A DNA stretch of 6,574 bases from Gallionellaceae bacterium (GCA_030690855.1 JAUYFR010000189.1:1-6574); one strand, 5' to 3'; numbered from the stretch's first letter, positions 1-5,649 are shown. Notes: generated by a model from the sequence alone, not told the origin. Program-made: numbers and translations.

Positions 1-167
1 TCAACAGTCACCTTATCGCCTGGCAGAATCCTAATGTAATGCATGCGCATTTTCCCAGATATATGACCGTGCACAACAAAACCATTTTCAAGCTTTACTT
101 TAAAAGTTGCATTAGGAAGCGATTCGAGAATCTCACCCTGCATCTGAATTACATCTTCTTTAGCCAT
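1..167 (-). CDS. infA: Translation initiation factor IF-1 (5' part, cut by window edge)
   Basis: IF-1 binds the A site of the 30S subunit during initiation and works with IF-2 and IF-3. Only the first 55 codons are present, out of about 72 usual for the family. Reading from the ATG at 167, the protein begins MAKEDVIQMQGEILESLPNA and carries the OB-fold strands, including HISGKMR at residues 35-41 and YIRILPGDKVTV at 44-55, which match E. coli IF-1 closely. The start ATG shares its A-T context with the secY stop (TAATG, one base shared). No strong Shine-Dalgarno sequence precedes it; the nearest purine run is GGG about 12 bases upstream. Translation is therefore probably coupled to secY. Direct secY-infA adjacency is typical of betaproteobacteria. 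Identification is secure; the C-terminal end cannot be assessed. Confidence 0.97.
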   Translation of the reverse strand, partial: MAKEDVIQMQGEILESLPNATFKVKLENGFVVHGHISGKMRMHYIRILPGDKVTV

Positions 168-1480
168 TAACGCGTTAACCCGCTTTTGAAATTGGCTTTT
201 TTCAACAAGTTCTCATACTGATGAGTCATCATGTAAGACTGAACTTGCGCCATAAAATCCATTGTTACGACCACCAATATCAGCAAAGAAGTGCCACCAA
301 AGTAAAATGGGACATTCCACTTAACAACCAAAAACTCAGGCAACAAACAAACCAAGGTAATGTAAACCGCACCAACCATAGTCAAACGCAACATTATTTT
401 TTCAATATATTTTGCCGTTTGGTCGCCAGGGCGTATGCCAGGGAGAAAAGCACCACTCTTCTTTAAGTTATCCGCAGTTTCTTTTGGGCTGAATACTAGC
501 GCCGTATAGAAAAAACAAAAAAACACAATTGCAGCTGCATAAAACATTACATAGATAGGTTGACCAGGAGAAAGCTTTTCACTTACGTCCTTTAACCAAC
601 TCATACTTTGTCCCGCACCAAACCACCCAGCTAGCGTTGCGGGGAATAGAATAATGCTGGAAGCAAAAATAGGAGGAATAACACCTGCCATATTAAGCTT
701 TAGTGGCAAGTGAGAGCTTTGACCTCCGTAAACCTTGTTGCCCACTTGACGCTTTGCATAATTAACTAAAATCTTGCGCTGCCCACGCTCTACAAACACT
801 ACCAGTGCAGTAATCGCAAAAGCACCAATCAATAAGAACAATACAAGCGGAATCGAAAACGCCCCCGTCCTTGCCATTTCAAGCGTATTGCCAATCGCCG
901 ACGGAAGCCCCGCAGCAATACCTGCAAAAATAATCAGCGATATGCCATTACCTAAACCACGCTCAGTAATCTGCTCACCGAGCCACATCAAAAACATCGT
1001 ACCCGTAACCAACGTAATGATGGTTGTTAGTTGGAACATAGCACCAGGATGAGGAACCAAGCCAGCCTGTGTTTGCAAAGCCACAGAGATACCAAATGCC
1101 TGAAAAATTGCTAATAATAAAGTTCCGTAACGAGTGTATTGCGTAATTTTTCTACGACCAGCTTCGCCTTCTTTTTTTAATTGCTCCAACTGCGGAACAG
1201 CAATCGCAGCTAACTGCATAATGATAGATGCCGAAATGTAAGGCATGATACCAAGCGCAAAAATCGTAAACCTAGAAAGCGCCCCACCAGAGAACATATT
1301 AAACATTCCCAATATCCCACCTTTTTGCGTCTTGAACAGATCCGCTAAAATAACAGGATCAATTCCTGGGACAGGGATGTGAGCGCCAATACGATACACA
1401 ACCAATGCCCCGAGCAAAAACCATAAGCGCTGACTTAGATCTCCGTACTTACCTTTCACTACTTGATTCGGTGCGCTCAC
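167..1480 (-). CDS. secY: Preprotein translocase subunit SecY
   Basis: SecY is the pore-forming subunit of the SecYEG channel in the inner membrane. It passes unfolded proteins to the periplasm with SecA and inserts membrane proteins with the ribosome. At 437 residues it is close to the E. coli length of 443. Ten hydrophobic segments can be read, at about 20-37, 72-95, 118-138, 150-168, 178-196, 211-230, 263-287, 308-331, 364-384 and 390-412. The plug region is FNMFSGGALSR (60-70). Cytoplasmic loops carry the ribosome/SecA contacts: ERGQRK at 231-236, and PGIRPG with Arg350, the equivalent of E. coli Arg357. The start is GTG, giving MSAPNQ; AAGG lies 6 bases upstream and overlaps the rplO stop, and no in-frame ATG is available nearby. 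It follows rplO by 8 bases and its stop overlaps the infA start. Confidence 0.98.
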   Translation of the reverse strand: MSAPNQVVKGKYGDLSQRLWFLLGALVVYRIGAHIPVPGIDPVILADLFKTQKGGILGMFNMFSGGALSRFTIFALGIMPYISASIIMQLAAIAVPQLEQLKKEGEAGRRKITQYTRYGTLLLAIFQAFGISVALQTQAGLVPHPGAMFQLTTIITLVTGTMFLMWLGEQITERGLGNGISLIIFAGIAAGLPSAIGNTLEMARTGAFSIPLVLFLLIGAFAITALVVFVERGQRKILVNYAKRQVGNKVYGGQSSHLPLKLNMAGVIPPIFASSIILFPATLAGWFGAGQSMSWLKDVSEKLSPGQPIYVMFYAAAIVFFCFFYTALVFSPKETADNLKKSGAFLPGIRPGDQTAKYIEKIMLRLTMVGAVYITLVCLLPEFLVVKWNVPFYFGGTSLLILVVVTMDFMAQVQSYMMTHQYENLLKKANFKSGLTR

Positions 1481-1486
1481 AAATAA

Positions 1487-1490
1487 CCTT
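1487..1490 (-). promoter_or_regulatory. Ribosome-binding site of secY (GTG start)
   Basis: AAGG on the minus strand lies six bases before the GTG start of secY. It overlaps the TAA stop of rplO (TAAGG). The site supports the GTG as the real start and points to translational coupling with rplO. Confidence 0.7.
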
Positions 1491-1923
1491 ATTCAGCGAT
1501 ACTTCCGCCCGCAGCTTCAACCGCAGCGCGAGCACCCTTAGTCAATAGCAAGCCTTGCAATTTAACAGCACGAGAAATTTCCCCTGCCAAAATTACTTTA
1601 GCGCCCAAAGCGATTGCAGGAACAACGCCCGCTTGCTTCAATGCCAACAAGTCAATTACATCAACTGGCAAGTTTTGCAAATCTGACAAACGAACTTGAG
1701 CAGTATCATTCCTGGTTAACGAAACGAAACCGCGCTTTGGCAGGCGACGCTGCAAAGGCATTTGACCACCCTCGAAACCAACTTTATGAAAACCACCAGA
1801 ACGTGATTTTTGACCTTTATGACCACGCCCCGCAGTCTTACCAAGACCAGAGCCAATACCACGACCAACACGACGCTTTGAGTGCTTAGAACCAGCAGCA
1901 GGCTTAATTATATTGAGTTGCAC
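1489..1923 (-). CDS. rplO: Large ribosomal subunit protein L15 (uL15)
   Basis: L15 is a late-assembling 50S protein whose long basic N-terminal extension reaches into 23S rRNA. The 144 residues match the E. coli length. The N-terminal part is glycine- and arginine-rich (GRGIGSGLGKTAGRGHKGQK, 20-39), followed by FEGGQMPLQRRLPKRGF (50-66). The globular C-terminal domain ends in the family signature around KVILAGEI (109-116) and LLTKGARAAVEAAGG (126-140). Translation starts at GTG: the second residue onward (QLNIIKPAAGSK) aligns without offset with the E. coli N-terminus, so no ATG alternative is needed. The GTG directly follows the rpmD stop (TAAGTG, no spacing), and its strong Shine-Dalgarno sequence lies inside the last codons of rpmD. 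Confidence 0.98.
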   Translation of the reverse strand: MQLNIIKPAAGSKHSKRRVGRGIGSGLGKTAGRGHKGQKSRSGGFHKVGFEGGQMPLQRRLPKRGFVSLTRNDTAQVRLSDLQNLPVDVIDLLALKQAGVVPAIALGAKVILAGEISRAVKLQGLLLTKGARAAVEAAGGSIAE

Positions 1924-2109
1924 TTACGCCTCCCACTTAACTAAATAAAAAACTTTATTAATCATTCCGCGAACAGCCGGAGTATCTTCAACTTCAACGG
2001 TATGGTTAAGACGGCGTAAACCCAGACCGCGCACACATGCACGATGAGATTCTTTAGTGCCGATAACACTCTTAACCAAAGTAACTTTAATTTTGTTTGC
2101 CTGTGACAT
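1924..2109 (-). CDS. rpmD: Large ribosomal subunit protein L30 (uL30)
   Basis: L30 is a small 50S protein that binds 23S rRNA domain II. The 61 residues fit the short bacterial form (59 in E. coli). The core reads KIKVTLVKSVIGTKESHRAC at residues 6-25, the family pattern of a beta strand followed by the conserved S-x-I-G and a helix. RGLGLRRLNHTVEVEDTP follows at 27-44, and the last strand-helix carries VRGMINKVFYLVK at 46-58. The ATG lies 2 bases after the rpsE stop; a GGGGT Shine-Dalgarno sequence is formed by the last codon and stop of rpsE. The gene ends directly against the GTG of rplO. Its usual place between rpsE and rplO supports the call. Confidence 0.97.
   Translation of the reverse strand: MSQANKIKVTLVKSVIGTKESHRACVRGLGLRRLNHTVEVEDTPAVRGMINKVFYLVKWEA
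1929..1934 (-). promoter_or_regulatory. Ribosome-binding site of rplO inside rpmD
   Basis: GGGAGG on the minus strand, five bases before the GTG start of rplO, is a near-perfect Shine-Dalgarno sequence. It is made from the last sense codons of rpmD (TGG GAG GCG). It decides the GTG start and fits reinitiation by ribosomes finishing rpmD. Confidence 0.85.
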
Positions 2110-2111
2110 GA

Positions 2112-2636
2112 TTACCCCTGAATTTCTTCTACGCTTTTACCGCGCTTAGCAGCAATCTCCGCTGGAGAGTTCAATGATTTCAAGCCATTCAATGTAGCGC
2201 GAACTACGTTGTAAGGATTGCTTGAACCAATACACTTTGCCAGTACATTACGCACACCCACAGCCTCGAAAACTGCACGCATCGCACCACCCGCAATAAT
2301 CCCAGTACCCTCAGACGCTGGTAGCATGTAAACCTTAGCAGCGCCATGACGGCCGACGACCGCATGATGCAAAGTGCCGTTCTTTAAATTAACCTTAACC
2401 AGTTTGCGACGTGACTCTTCCATTGCTTTCTGCACAGCAACCGGAACTTCTTTCGACTTTCCTTTACCCATGCCGATGCCGCCATCGCCATCGCCAACAA
2501 CCGTTAATGCCGCAAAACCCATAATGCGACCACCCTTAACAACTTTGGTCACGCGGTTTACTGCAATCATTTTTTCGATGAGGCCGTCACCGCGATCTTC
2601 TTGTTGCTGCTGACCCTTACCTTGAGCTTTAGCCAT
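2112..2636 (-). CDS. rpsE: Small ribosomal subunit protein S5 (uS5)
   Basis: S5 sits at the mRNA entry side of the 30S subunit and contributes to decoding accuracy. The 174 residues are about 7 more than in E. coli. The extra length is a polar N-terminal tail with four consecutive glutamines (9-12). The N-terminal double-stranded-RNA-binding-like domain follows, with VNRVTKVVKGGRIMGFAALT at 26-45 and VGDGDGGIGMGKGKSKEVP at 47-65. The C-terminal domain carries LPASEGTGIIAGGAMRAV at 105-122 and GSSNPYNVVRAT at 137-148. The gene starts with ATG, with GAGGT about 5 bases upstream. It follows rplR by 13 bases and lies 2 bases before rpmD. Residues KVVKGGRIM include the loop region where spectinomycin-resistance changes occur in E. 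coli; it looks wild type here. Confidence 0.98.
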   Translation of the reverse strand: MAKAQGKGQQQQEDRGDGLIEKMIAVNRVTKVVKGGRIMGFAALTVVGDGDGGIGMGKGKSKEVPVAVQKAMEESRRKLVKVNLKNGTLHHAVVGRHGAAKVYMLPASEGTGIIAGGAMRAVFEAVGVRNVLAKCIGSSNPYNVVRATLNGLKSLNSPAEIAAKRGKSVEEIQG

Positions 2637-2649
2637 GATTTACCTCAAA

Positions 2650-3006
2650 TTAGAACTTAAGACCATGCTCGCGCGCGGCATCAGCCAACGCCTTAATGCG
2701 ACCATGATATTTGTGACCGGAGCGATCAAAAGCAACTGCCGTTACACCAGCAAGATTAGCTTTTTCAGCGATACGCTTACCAACTGCCGCCGCTGCTGCT
2801 GCATTTCCACCGTTTGAAACCTCTTTACGCAGATCCGCCTCAACCGTAGAGGCGCTAGCCAAAATCTTGCCACCACAGGCTGAGATCACTTGAGCATAAA
2901 TATGCAAGTTCGTGCGATGAATAGCCAAACGTATTGCTTTTTGATCAGCGATCTTTGCACGGGTTTTGCGTGCTCTGCGCTGACGCGCTTCATTCTTATT
3001 CAACAT
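2650..3006 (-). CDS. rplR: Large ribosomal subunit protein L18 (uL18)
   Basis: L18 binds 5S rRNA and, together with L5, helps place it in the central protuberance of the 50S subunit. The 118 residues compare with 117 in E. coli. The basic N-terminus (NEARQRRARKTRAKI, 5-19) is the flexible rRNA-binding tail. The conserved core contains LAIHRTNLHIYAQVI at 27-41 and SASTVEADL at 51-59. The C-terminal family signature VAFDRSGHKYHGRIKALADA lies at 91-110 and ends AREHGLKF. A run of six alanines (69-74) before VGKRIAEKA extends an alanine stretch also found in relatives. The ATG has GGGG five bases upstream and lies 11 bases after the rplF stop. Confidence 0.98.
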   Translation of the reverse strand: MLNKNEARQRRARKTRAKIADQKAIRLAIHRTNLHIYAQVISACGGKILASASTVEADLRKEVSNGGNAAAAAAVGKRIAEKANLAGVTAVAFDRSGHKYHGRIKALADAAREHGLKF

Positions 3007-3017
3007 ATCAGCCCCGA

Positions 3018-3551
3018 TTATTTCTTCTTGGTTTCTTTAAGAATTACCACTTCGTCCGCATAGCGAACACCCTTGCCTTTATAAGGCTCAGGCTGGCGAT
3101 AAGCCCTGATTTCAGCAGCAACTTGACCGACCTGCTGCTTATCAGAGCCAGATATAATAATTTCAGTTTGGCTTGGAGTTGCAACCTTCACACCAGATGG
3201 CATCTTATGCACAACCGGGTGAGAAAAACCAAGAGTTAAGTTCAAAGCATCACCTGCCGCCTGTGCACGATAACCAACTCCGACCAGAGTCAGCTTACGC
3301 TCGAACCCCTGATTAACACCCGTAATCATATTAGCCACCAGCGCACGAATTGTTCCAGACTGTGCATTTGCTTGCTGTGAATCGTTGGTCGCCTTACACA
3401 GCAACACGTCGCCTTGGCGCTCAACAGCTACATCCGCATTCAATGCTTGAGTCAAAGAACCTTTTGGACCTTTAACAGTAATTTTGCCCGCCACCAATGC
3501 CACTTCGACACCAGCAGGTACAGCGATAGGATTTTTAGCTACTCTAGACAT
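3018..3551 (-). CDS. rplF: Large ribosomal subunit protein L6 (uL6)
   Basis: L6 binds 23S rRNA near the sarcin-ricin loop and the GTPase-associated region of the 50S subunit. With the start at 3551 the protein is 177 residues, the E. coli length, and begins MSRVAKNPIAVPAGVEV like its relatives. The open frame extends 16 codons further upstream to 3599, but that part lies inside rpsH, does not resemble L6, and lacks the GGAGG that precedes 3551. The two repeated L6 folds are visible: residues 1-80, then FERKLTLVGVGYRAQ (83-97) and LGFSHPVVHKMPSGV (107-121). The rRNA-binding signature YRQPEPYKGKGVRYADE lies at 151-167, followed by a lysine tail. The gene follows rpsH by 10 bases. Confidence 0.98.
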   Translation of the reverse strand: MSRVAKNPIAVPAGVEVALVAGKITVKGPKGSLTQALNADVAVERQGDVLLCKATNDSQQANAQSGTIRALVANMITGVNQGFERKLTLVGVGYRAQAAGDALNLTLGFSHPVVHKMPSGVKVATPSQTEIIISGSDKQQVGQVAAEIRAYRQPEPYKGKGVRYADEVVILKETKKK

Positions 3552-3555
3552 GATT

Positions 3556-3560
3556 CCTCC
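3556..3560 (-). promoter_or_regulatory. Ribosome-binding site that fixes the rplF start
   Basis: GGAGG on the minus strand lies four bases before the ATG at 3551, next to the rpsH stop. It selects this ATG over the in-frame upstream ATG at 3599, which falls within rpsH. Confidence 0.85.
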
Positions 3561-3561
3561 G

Positions 3562-3957
3562 TTACGCGACGATGCACAGAACTTCGCCACCAATACCATT
3601 GGCCCGCGCTTTGTGATCTGTCATCAAACCTTTGGAGGTGGACACAATAGCGATTCCCAATCCATTCATAACTTTTGGAATATCCTCACTACCTTTGTAC
3701 ACACGCAACCCAGGGCGACTTACACGCTGAATTTTTTCAATGACAGGGCGGTCAGCATAATACTTAAGACCAATTTCTAAAGTTGGCTTGCCTTCATTTT
3801 CCGTTACCTTAAAACCATCAACGTAACCTTCATCATGAAGAACTTTTGCAATTGCCGCCTTAAGCTTAGACGAAGGCATAGCCACTGTTACTTTTTCTGC
3901 CATCTGCGCGTTACGAATACGCGTCAGCATGTCAGAGATCGGATCACTCATACTCAT
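3562..3957 (-). CDS. rpsH: Small ribosomal subunit protein S8 (uS8)
   Basis: S8 is a primary 16S rRNA-binding protein that organises the central domain of the 30S subunit. In E. coli it is also the translational repressor of the spc operon. From the ATG at 3957 it has 131 residues (130 in E. coli) and begins MSMSDPISDMLTRIRNAQ, the family N-terminus. The frame runs 16 codons further to 4005, but those residues lie within rpsN and are not S8-like. The C-terminal rRNA-binding domain reads IQRVSRPGLRVYKG at 76-89, IPKVMNGLGIAIVSTSKGLM at 93-112 and GIGGEVLCIVA at 121-131, which includes the S-T-S-K-G motif. AAGGGTG before the ATG overlaps the rpsN stop. Whether S8 also controls this operon is open; see the rplE start and the rplN leader. 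Confidence 0.98.
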   Translation of the reverse strand: MSMSDPISDMLTRIRNAQMAEKVTVAMPSSKLKAAIAKVLHDEGYVDGFKVTENEGKPTLEIGLKYYADRPVIEKIQRVSRPGLRVYKGSEDIPKVMNGLGIAIVSTSKGLMTDHKARANGIGGEVLCIVA

Positions 3958-3962
3958 AAATT

Positions 3963-3969
3963 CACCCTT
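3963..3969 (-). promoter_or_regulatory. Ribosome-binding site that fixes the rpsH start
   Basis: AAGGGTG on the minus strand ends five bases before the ATG at 3957 and overlaps the TAA stop of rpsN. It supports the shorter S8 start over the in-frame ATG at 4005. Confidence 0.75.
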
Positions 3970-4273
3970 ACCAGCTTGCCTTGACAACACCCGGAATCTC
4001 ACCACGCATTACGTATTCACGTAATTTCGTGCGACCCAAACCAAACTTACTAAACACGCCACGAGGACGCCCCGTCAATGCACAGCGATTTCTCAACCGT
4101 ACAGGACTAGAGTTACGCGGCAAGGCCTGAATTTTTTGACGCGCAGCCGCACGCTCTTCTTCACTTGCATTTACATTAGAAACAACCGCATTCAATTGAG
4201 CACGCTTTGCGGCAAACTTCTTAACCACTTCACGACGCTTCAAATCACGATTGATAACAGATGCCTTAGCCAT
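3968..4273 (-). CDS. rpsN: Small ribosomal subunit protein S14, zinc-free long form (uS14)
   Basis: S14 assembles late into the head of the 30S subunit near the A and P sites. At 101 residues it is the long form, as in E. coli. It has one cysteine (Cys64) and lacks the paired C-x-x-C motifs of the zinc-binding short form, so it should not depend on zinc. The N-terminus is helical and basic (INRDLKRREVVKKFAAKR, 7-24). The signature is RLRNRCALTGRPRGVFSK at 59-76, then FGLGRTKLREYVMRGEIPGV at 77-96, ending KASW. The gene lies 7 bases after rplE; the rplE stop itself begins the Shine-Dalgarno sequence (TGAGGT). No second S14 copy is present in the window. Confidence 0.98.
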   Translation of the reverse strand: MAKASVINRDLKRREVVKKFAAKRAQLNAVVSNVNASEEERAAARQKIQALPRNSSPVRLRNRCALTGRPRGVFSKFGLGRTKLREYVMRGEIPGVVKASW

Positions 4274-4280
4274 TTCAACC

Positions 4281-4820
4281 TCAGTTCTTCAATGGAAATT
4301 TAAATGCCAACAGAAGCGCCTTAGCCTCTTCGTCGGTTTTCGCAGTTGTTGTGATAGTAATGTTCATACCACGCAATGCATCAATCTTGTCATACTCAAT
4401 CTCTGGAAAAATGATCTGCTCTTTAATGCCCATGTTGTAATTACCACGGCCATCAAAAGACTTACCAGAAATTCCGCGGAAGTCTCGAATACGAGGAATA
4501 GCAACTGCAACCAAGCGATCCAAGAATTCATACATACGATCACGACGAAGCGTAACCTTACAACCGACAGGATAATCATTACGGATCTTAAAACCCGCAA
4601 TTGATTTTTTAGATTTTGTAACCACCGGCTTCTGACCTGCAATCTTCTGCATATCTGACACCGCATGATCCATTACTTTTTTATCCGCAACCGCCTCACC
4701 CACACCCATATTAAGTGTAATTTTTTCAATGCGAGGCACTTCCATAATCGACTTGTAGCCGAATTTTTTCATCAGCTCTTGAGCCACTGACGTTTTGTAG
4801 TAATCGTATAAACGAGCCAT
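4281..4820 (-). CDS. rplE: Large ribosomal subunit protein L5 (uL5)
   Basis: L5 binds 5S rRNA in the central protuberance of the 50S subunit and touches the P-site tRNA and the 30S head. The length, 179 residues, is the same as in E. coli. It starts MARLYDYYKTSVAQELMKKF. The family signature VPRIEKITLNMGVGEA lies at 28-43. The loop that contacts P-site tRNA is around KSIAGFKIRNDYPVG (72-86). RDFRGISGKSFDGRGNYNMG lies at 112-131, and FPEIEYDKIDALRGMNITI at 138-156. The ATG is 14 bases after rplX, with GGGG about 10 bases upstream. In E. coli the S8 repressor site overlaps the start of this gene; here only part of that pairing can be drawn. Confidence 0.98.
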   Translation of the reverse strand: MARLYDYYKTSVAQELMKKFGYKSIMEVPRIEKITLNMGVGEAVADKKVMDHAVSDMQKIAGQKPVVTKSKKSIAGFKIRNDYPVGCKVTLRRDRMYEFLDRLVAVAIPRIRDFRGISGKSFDGRGNYNMGIKEQIIFPEIEYDKIDALRGMNITITTTAKTDEEAKALLLAFKFPLKN

Positions 4821-4834
4821 GCTCTTCTTACCCC

Positions 4835-5146
4835 TTAGGCAATCACTTCGCCACTGGATTTAAATACCCGAACTTTACGCCCGTCATCCAGAGACTTAAT
4901 ACCAACGCGATCTGCTTTTTTAGTAGCCGCATTGTAAATAGCAACGTTAGAAATATGAATAGGCTTCTCAATTTCAACGATACCACCCGCCTGACCCTTA
5001 ACCGGATTAGGCTTCTGATGCTTCTTAACTTTATTAACCCCGCCCACTAAAACACGATCATCGAGAACATCCAACACACTGCCTCGACTACCCTTGTCTT
5101 TACCAGCGATGATTATTACGTCATCATTTTTCTTAATCTTGCGCAT
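4835..5146 (-). CDS. rplX: Large ribosomal subunit protein L24 (uL24)
   Basis: L24 is one of the earliest proteins to bind 23S rRNA; it starts 50S assembly and lies near the exit of the peptide tunnel. The protein is 103 residues, against 104 in E. coli. The KOW motif occupies about residues 4-35, with DDVIIIAGKDKGSRGSV at 8-24. The conserved VNKVKKHQKPNP at 37-48 and GGIVEIEKPIHISNVAIYN at 54-72 follow. The C-terminal part reads KADRVGIKSLDDGRKVRVFK (77-96). The ATG is preceded by AAGGA about 6 bases upstream, 13 bases after the rplN stop. The order rplN-rplX-rplE is the standard start of the spc operon. Confidence 0.98.
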   Translation of the reverse strand: MRKIKKNDDVIIIAGKDKGSRGSVLDVLDDRVLVGGVNKVKKHQKPNPVKGQAGGIVEIEKPIHISNVAIYNAATKKADRVGIKSLDDGRKVRVFKSSGEVIA

Positions 5147-5159
5147 TTTTAATCCTTAC

Positions 5160-5528
5160 TTACAGCACTTCAGGAGCCAAAGAAACAATCTTCATGAAAC
5201 GCTCATTACGCAACTCACGTGTCACCGGCCCAAAAATACGAGTACCGATTGGTTCAAGCTTAGCGTTTAACAACACCGCAGCATTTCCATCAAACTTAAT
5301 CAAAGATCCATCAGCACGACGCACACCCTTAGCTGTGCGCACAACAACCGCACTGTAAACCTCGCCCTTTTTAACCCGCGAACGAGGAGCAGCATCTCTA
5401 ATACTGACCTTTATTACATCGCCGATACCAGCATAGCGACGCTTTGAACCACCAAGCACCTTGATGCACATAACAGAGCGAGCACCAGTGTTATCGGCAA
5501 CATTTAAAACTGATTGCATTTGTATCAT
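5160..5528 (-). CDS. rplN: Large ribosomal subunit protein L14 (uL14)
   Basis: L14 lies on the intersubunit face of the 50S particle, forms bridges to 16S rRNA, and is the binding site of the silencing factor RsfS. The 122 residues start MIQMQSVLNVADNTGARSVM, as usual for the family. RYAGIGDVIKVSIRDAAP lies at 31-48, the long signature AVVVRTAKGVRRADGSLIK at 60-78, and the end is FMKIVSLAPEVL. It is the first gene of the spc operon. It is separated from rpsQ by 145 bases that contain a promoter-like sequence and a structured leader. GGAG lies eight bases before the ATG (5537-5540). The Met at residue 4 is an in-frame alternative, but family alignment and spacing favour the first. Confidence 0.98.
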   Translation of the reverse strand: MIQMQSVLNVADNTGARSVMCIKVLGGSKRRYAGIGDVIKVSIRDAAPRSRVKKGEVYSAVVVRTAKGVRRADGSLIKFDGNAAVLLNAKLEPIGTRIFGPVTRELRNERFMKIVSLAPEVL

Positions 5529-5614
5529 TTTAAAATCTCCAACTTTGTCCGCTCTCTGCGGCTAGTCTTGGAACCCGTACGGGTTAGGCCGCCGCAAGCG
5601 ACGGTGAAACGAAG
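5529..5614 (-). promoter_or_regulatory. Predicted structured 5' leader of the spc operon
   Basis: Downstream of the predicted promoter the RNA can form one long interrupted hairpin. Outer helix: 5597-5602 with 5547-5553 (GUCGCU with AGCGGAC, one bulged G). Middle helix: 5591-5596 with 5557-5562 (UGCGGC/GCCGCA), separated from the outer helix by a GAG bulge. Apex: the perfect palindrome AACCCGTACGGGTT at 5572-5585, which gives five base pairs and a GUAC loop. The structure ends just before the rplN Shine-Dalgarno sequence (GGAG, 5537-5540), which stays single-stranded in this fold. No U-tract follows, so it does not look like an intrinsic terminator. The pairing was drawn by eye; a regulatory role is inference. 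Confidence 0.55.
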
Positions 5615-5620
5615 CCGCGC

Positions 5621-5649
5621 ATTCTATTCAAACTCGCACAAAAGCACAA
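5621..5649 (-). promoter_or_regulatory. Sigma70-like promoter of the spc operon (upstream of rplN)
   Basis: On the minus strand a -35-like TTGTGC (5644-5649) is spaced exactly 17 bases from a -10-like TAGAAT (5621-5626), which matches the consensus at five of six positions. The -35 matches only in TTG. The discriminator is very GC-rich (GCGCGGC), as in E. coli rRNA and ribosomal-protein promoters under stringent control. The sequence upstream of the -35 is AT-rich (5654-5677), like an UP element. The expected transcription start is about 5613-5616. Its location between rpsQ and rplN is where E. coli has its spc promoter. Transcription from the upstream S10 operon may also read through, since no terminator is visible. 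Confidence 0.65.

Noticed and set aside
3552..3599. Longer N-terminus for L6 (start at 3599)
   Set aside because: The extra 16 codons overlap rpsH and do not resemble L6; MSRVAK at 3551 with GGAGG in front is the family start.
3958..4005. Longer N-terminus for S8 (start at 4005)
   Set aside because: The extra 16 codons overlap rpsN and do not resemble S8; the family N-terminus and a good ribosome-binding site fit 3957.
4251..4604. Plus-strand open frame of 117 codons, antisense to rplE
   Set aside because: It lies wholly opposite a certain gene, has no recognisable protein features and no clear ribosome-binding site. The same applies to the other plus-strand frames at 221-466, 774-1052, 1614-1889, 2374-2613, 2635-2817, 2934-3239, 3414-3780, 5849-6106 and 6081-6272.
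4364..4666. Minus-strand open frame of 100 codons inside rplE in another frame
   Set aside because: It is a shifted-frame shadow of rplE with no family resemblance. The 60-codon frame at 6187-6369 inside rplP is rejected for the same reason.
5547..5602. Intrinsic terminator for the S10 operon
   Set aside because: The stem is strong enough, but on the minus strand it is followed by AAAGTTGGAG rather than a run of U. It lies downstream of the predicted promoter and next to the rplN ribosome-binding site, so a leader structure fits better.
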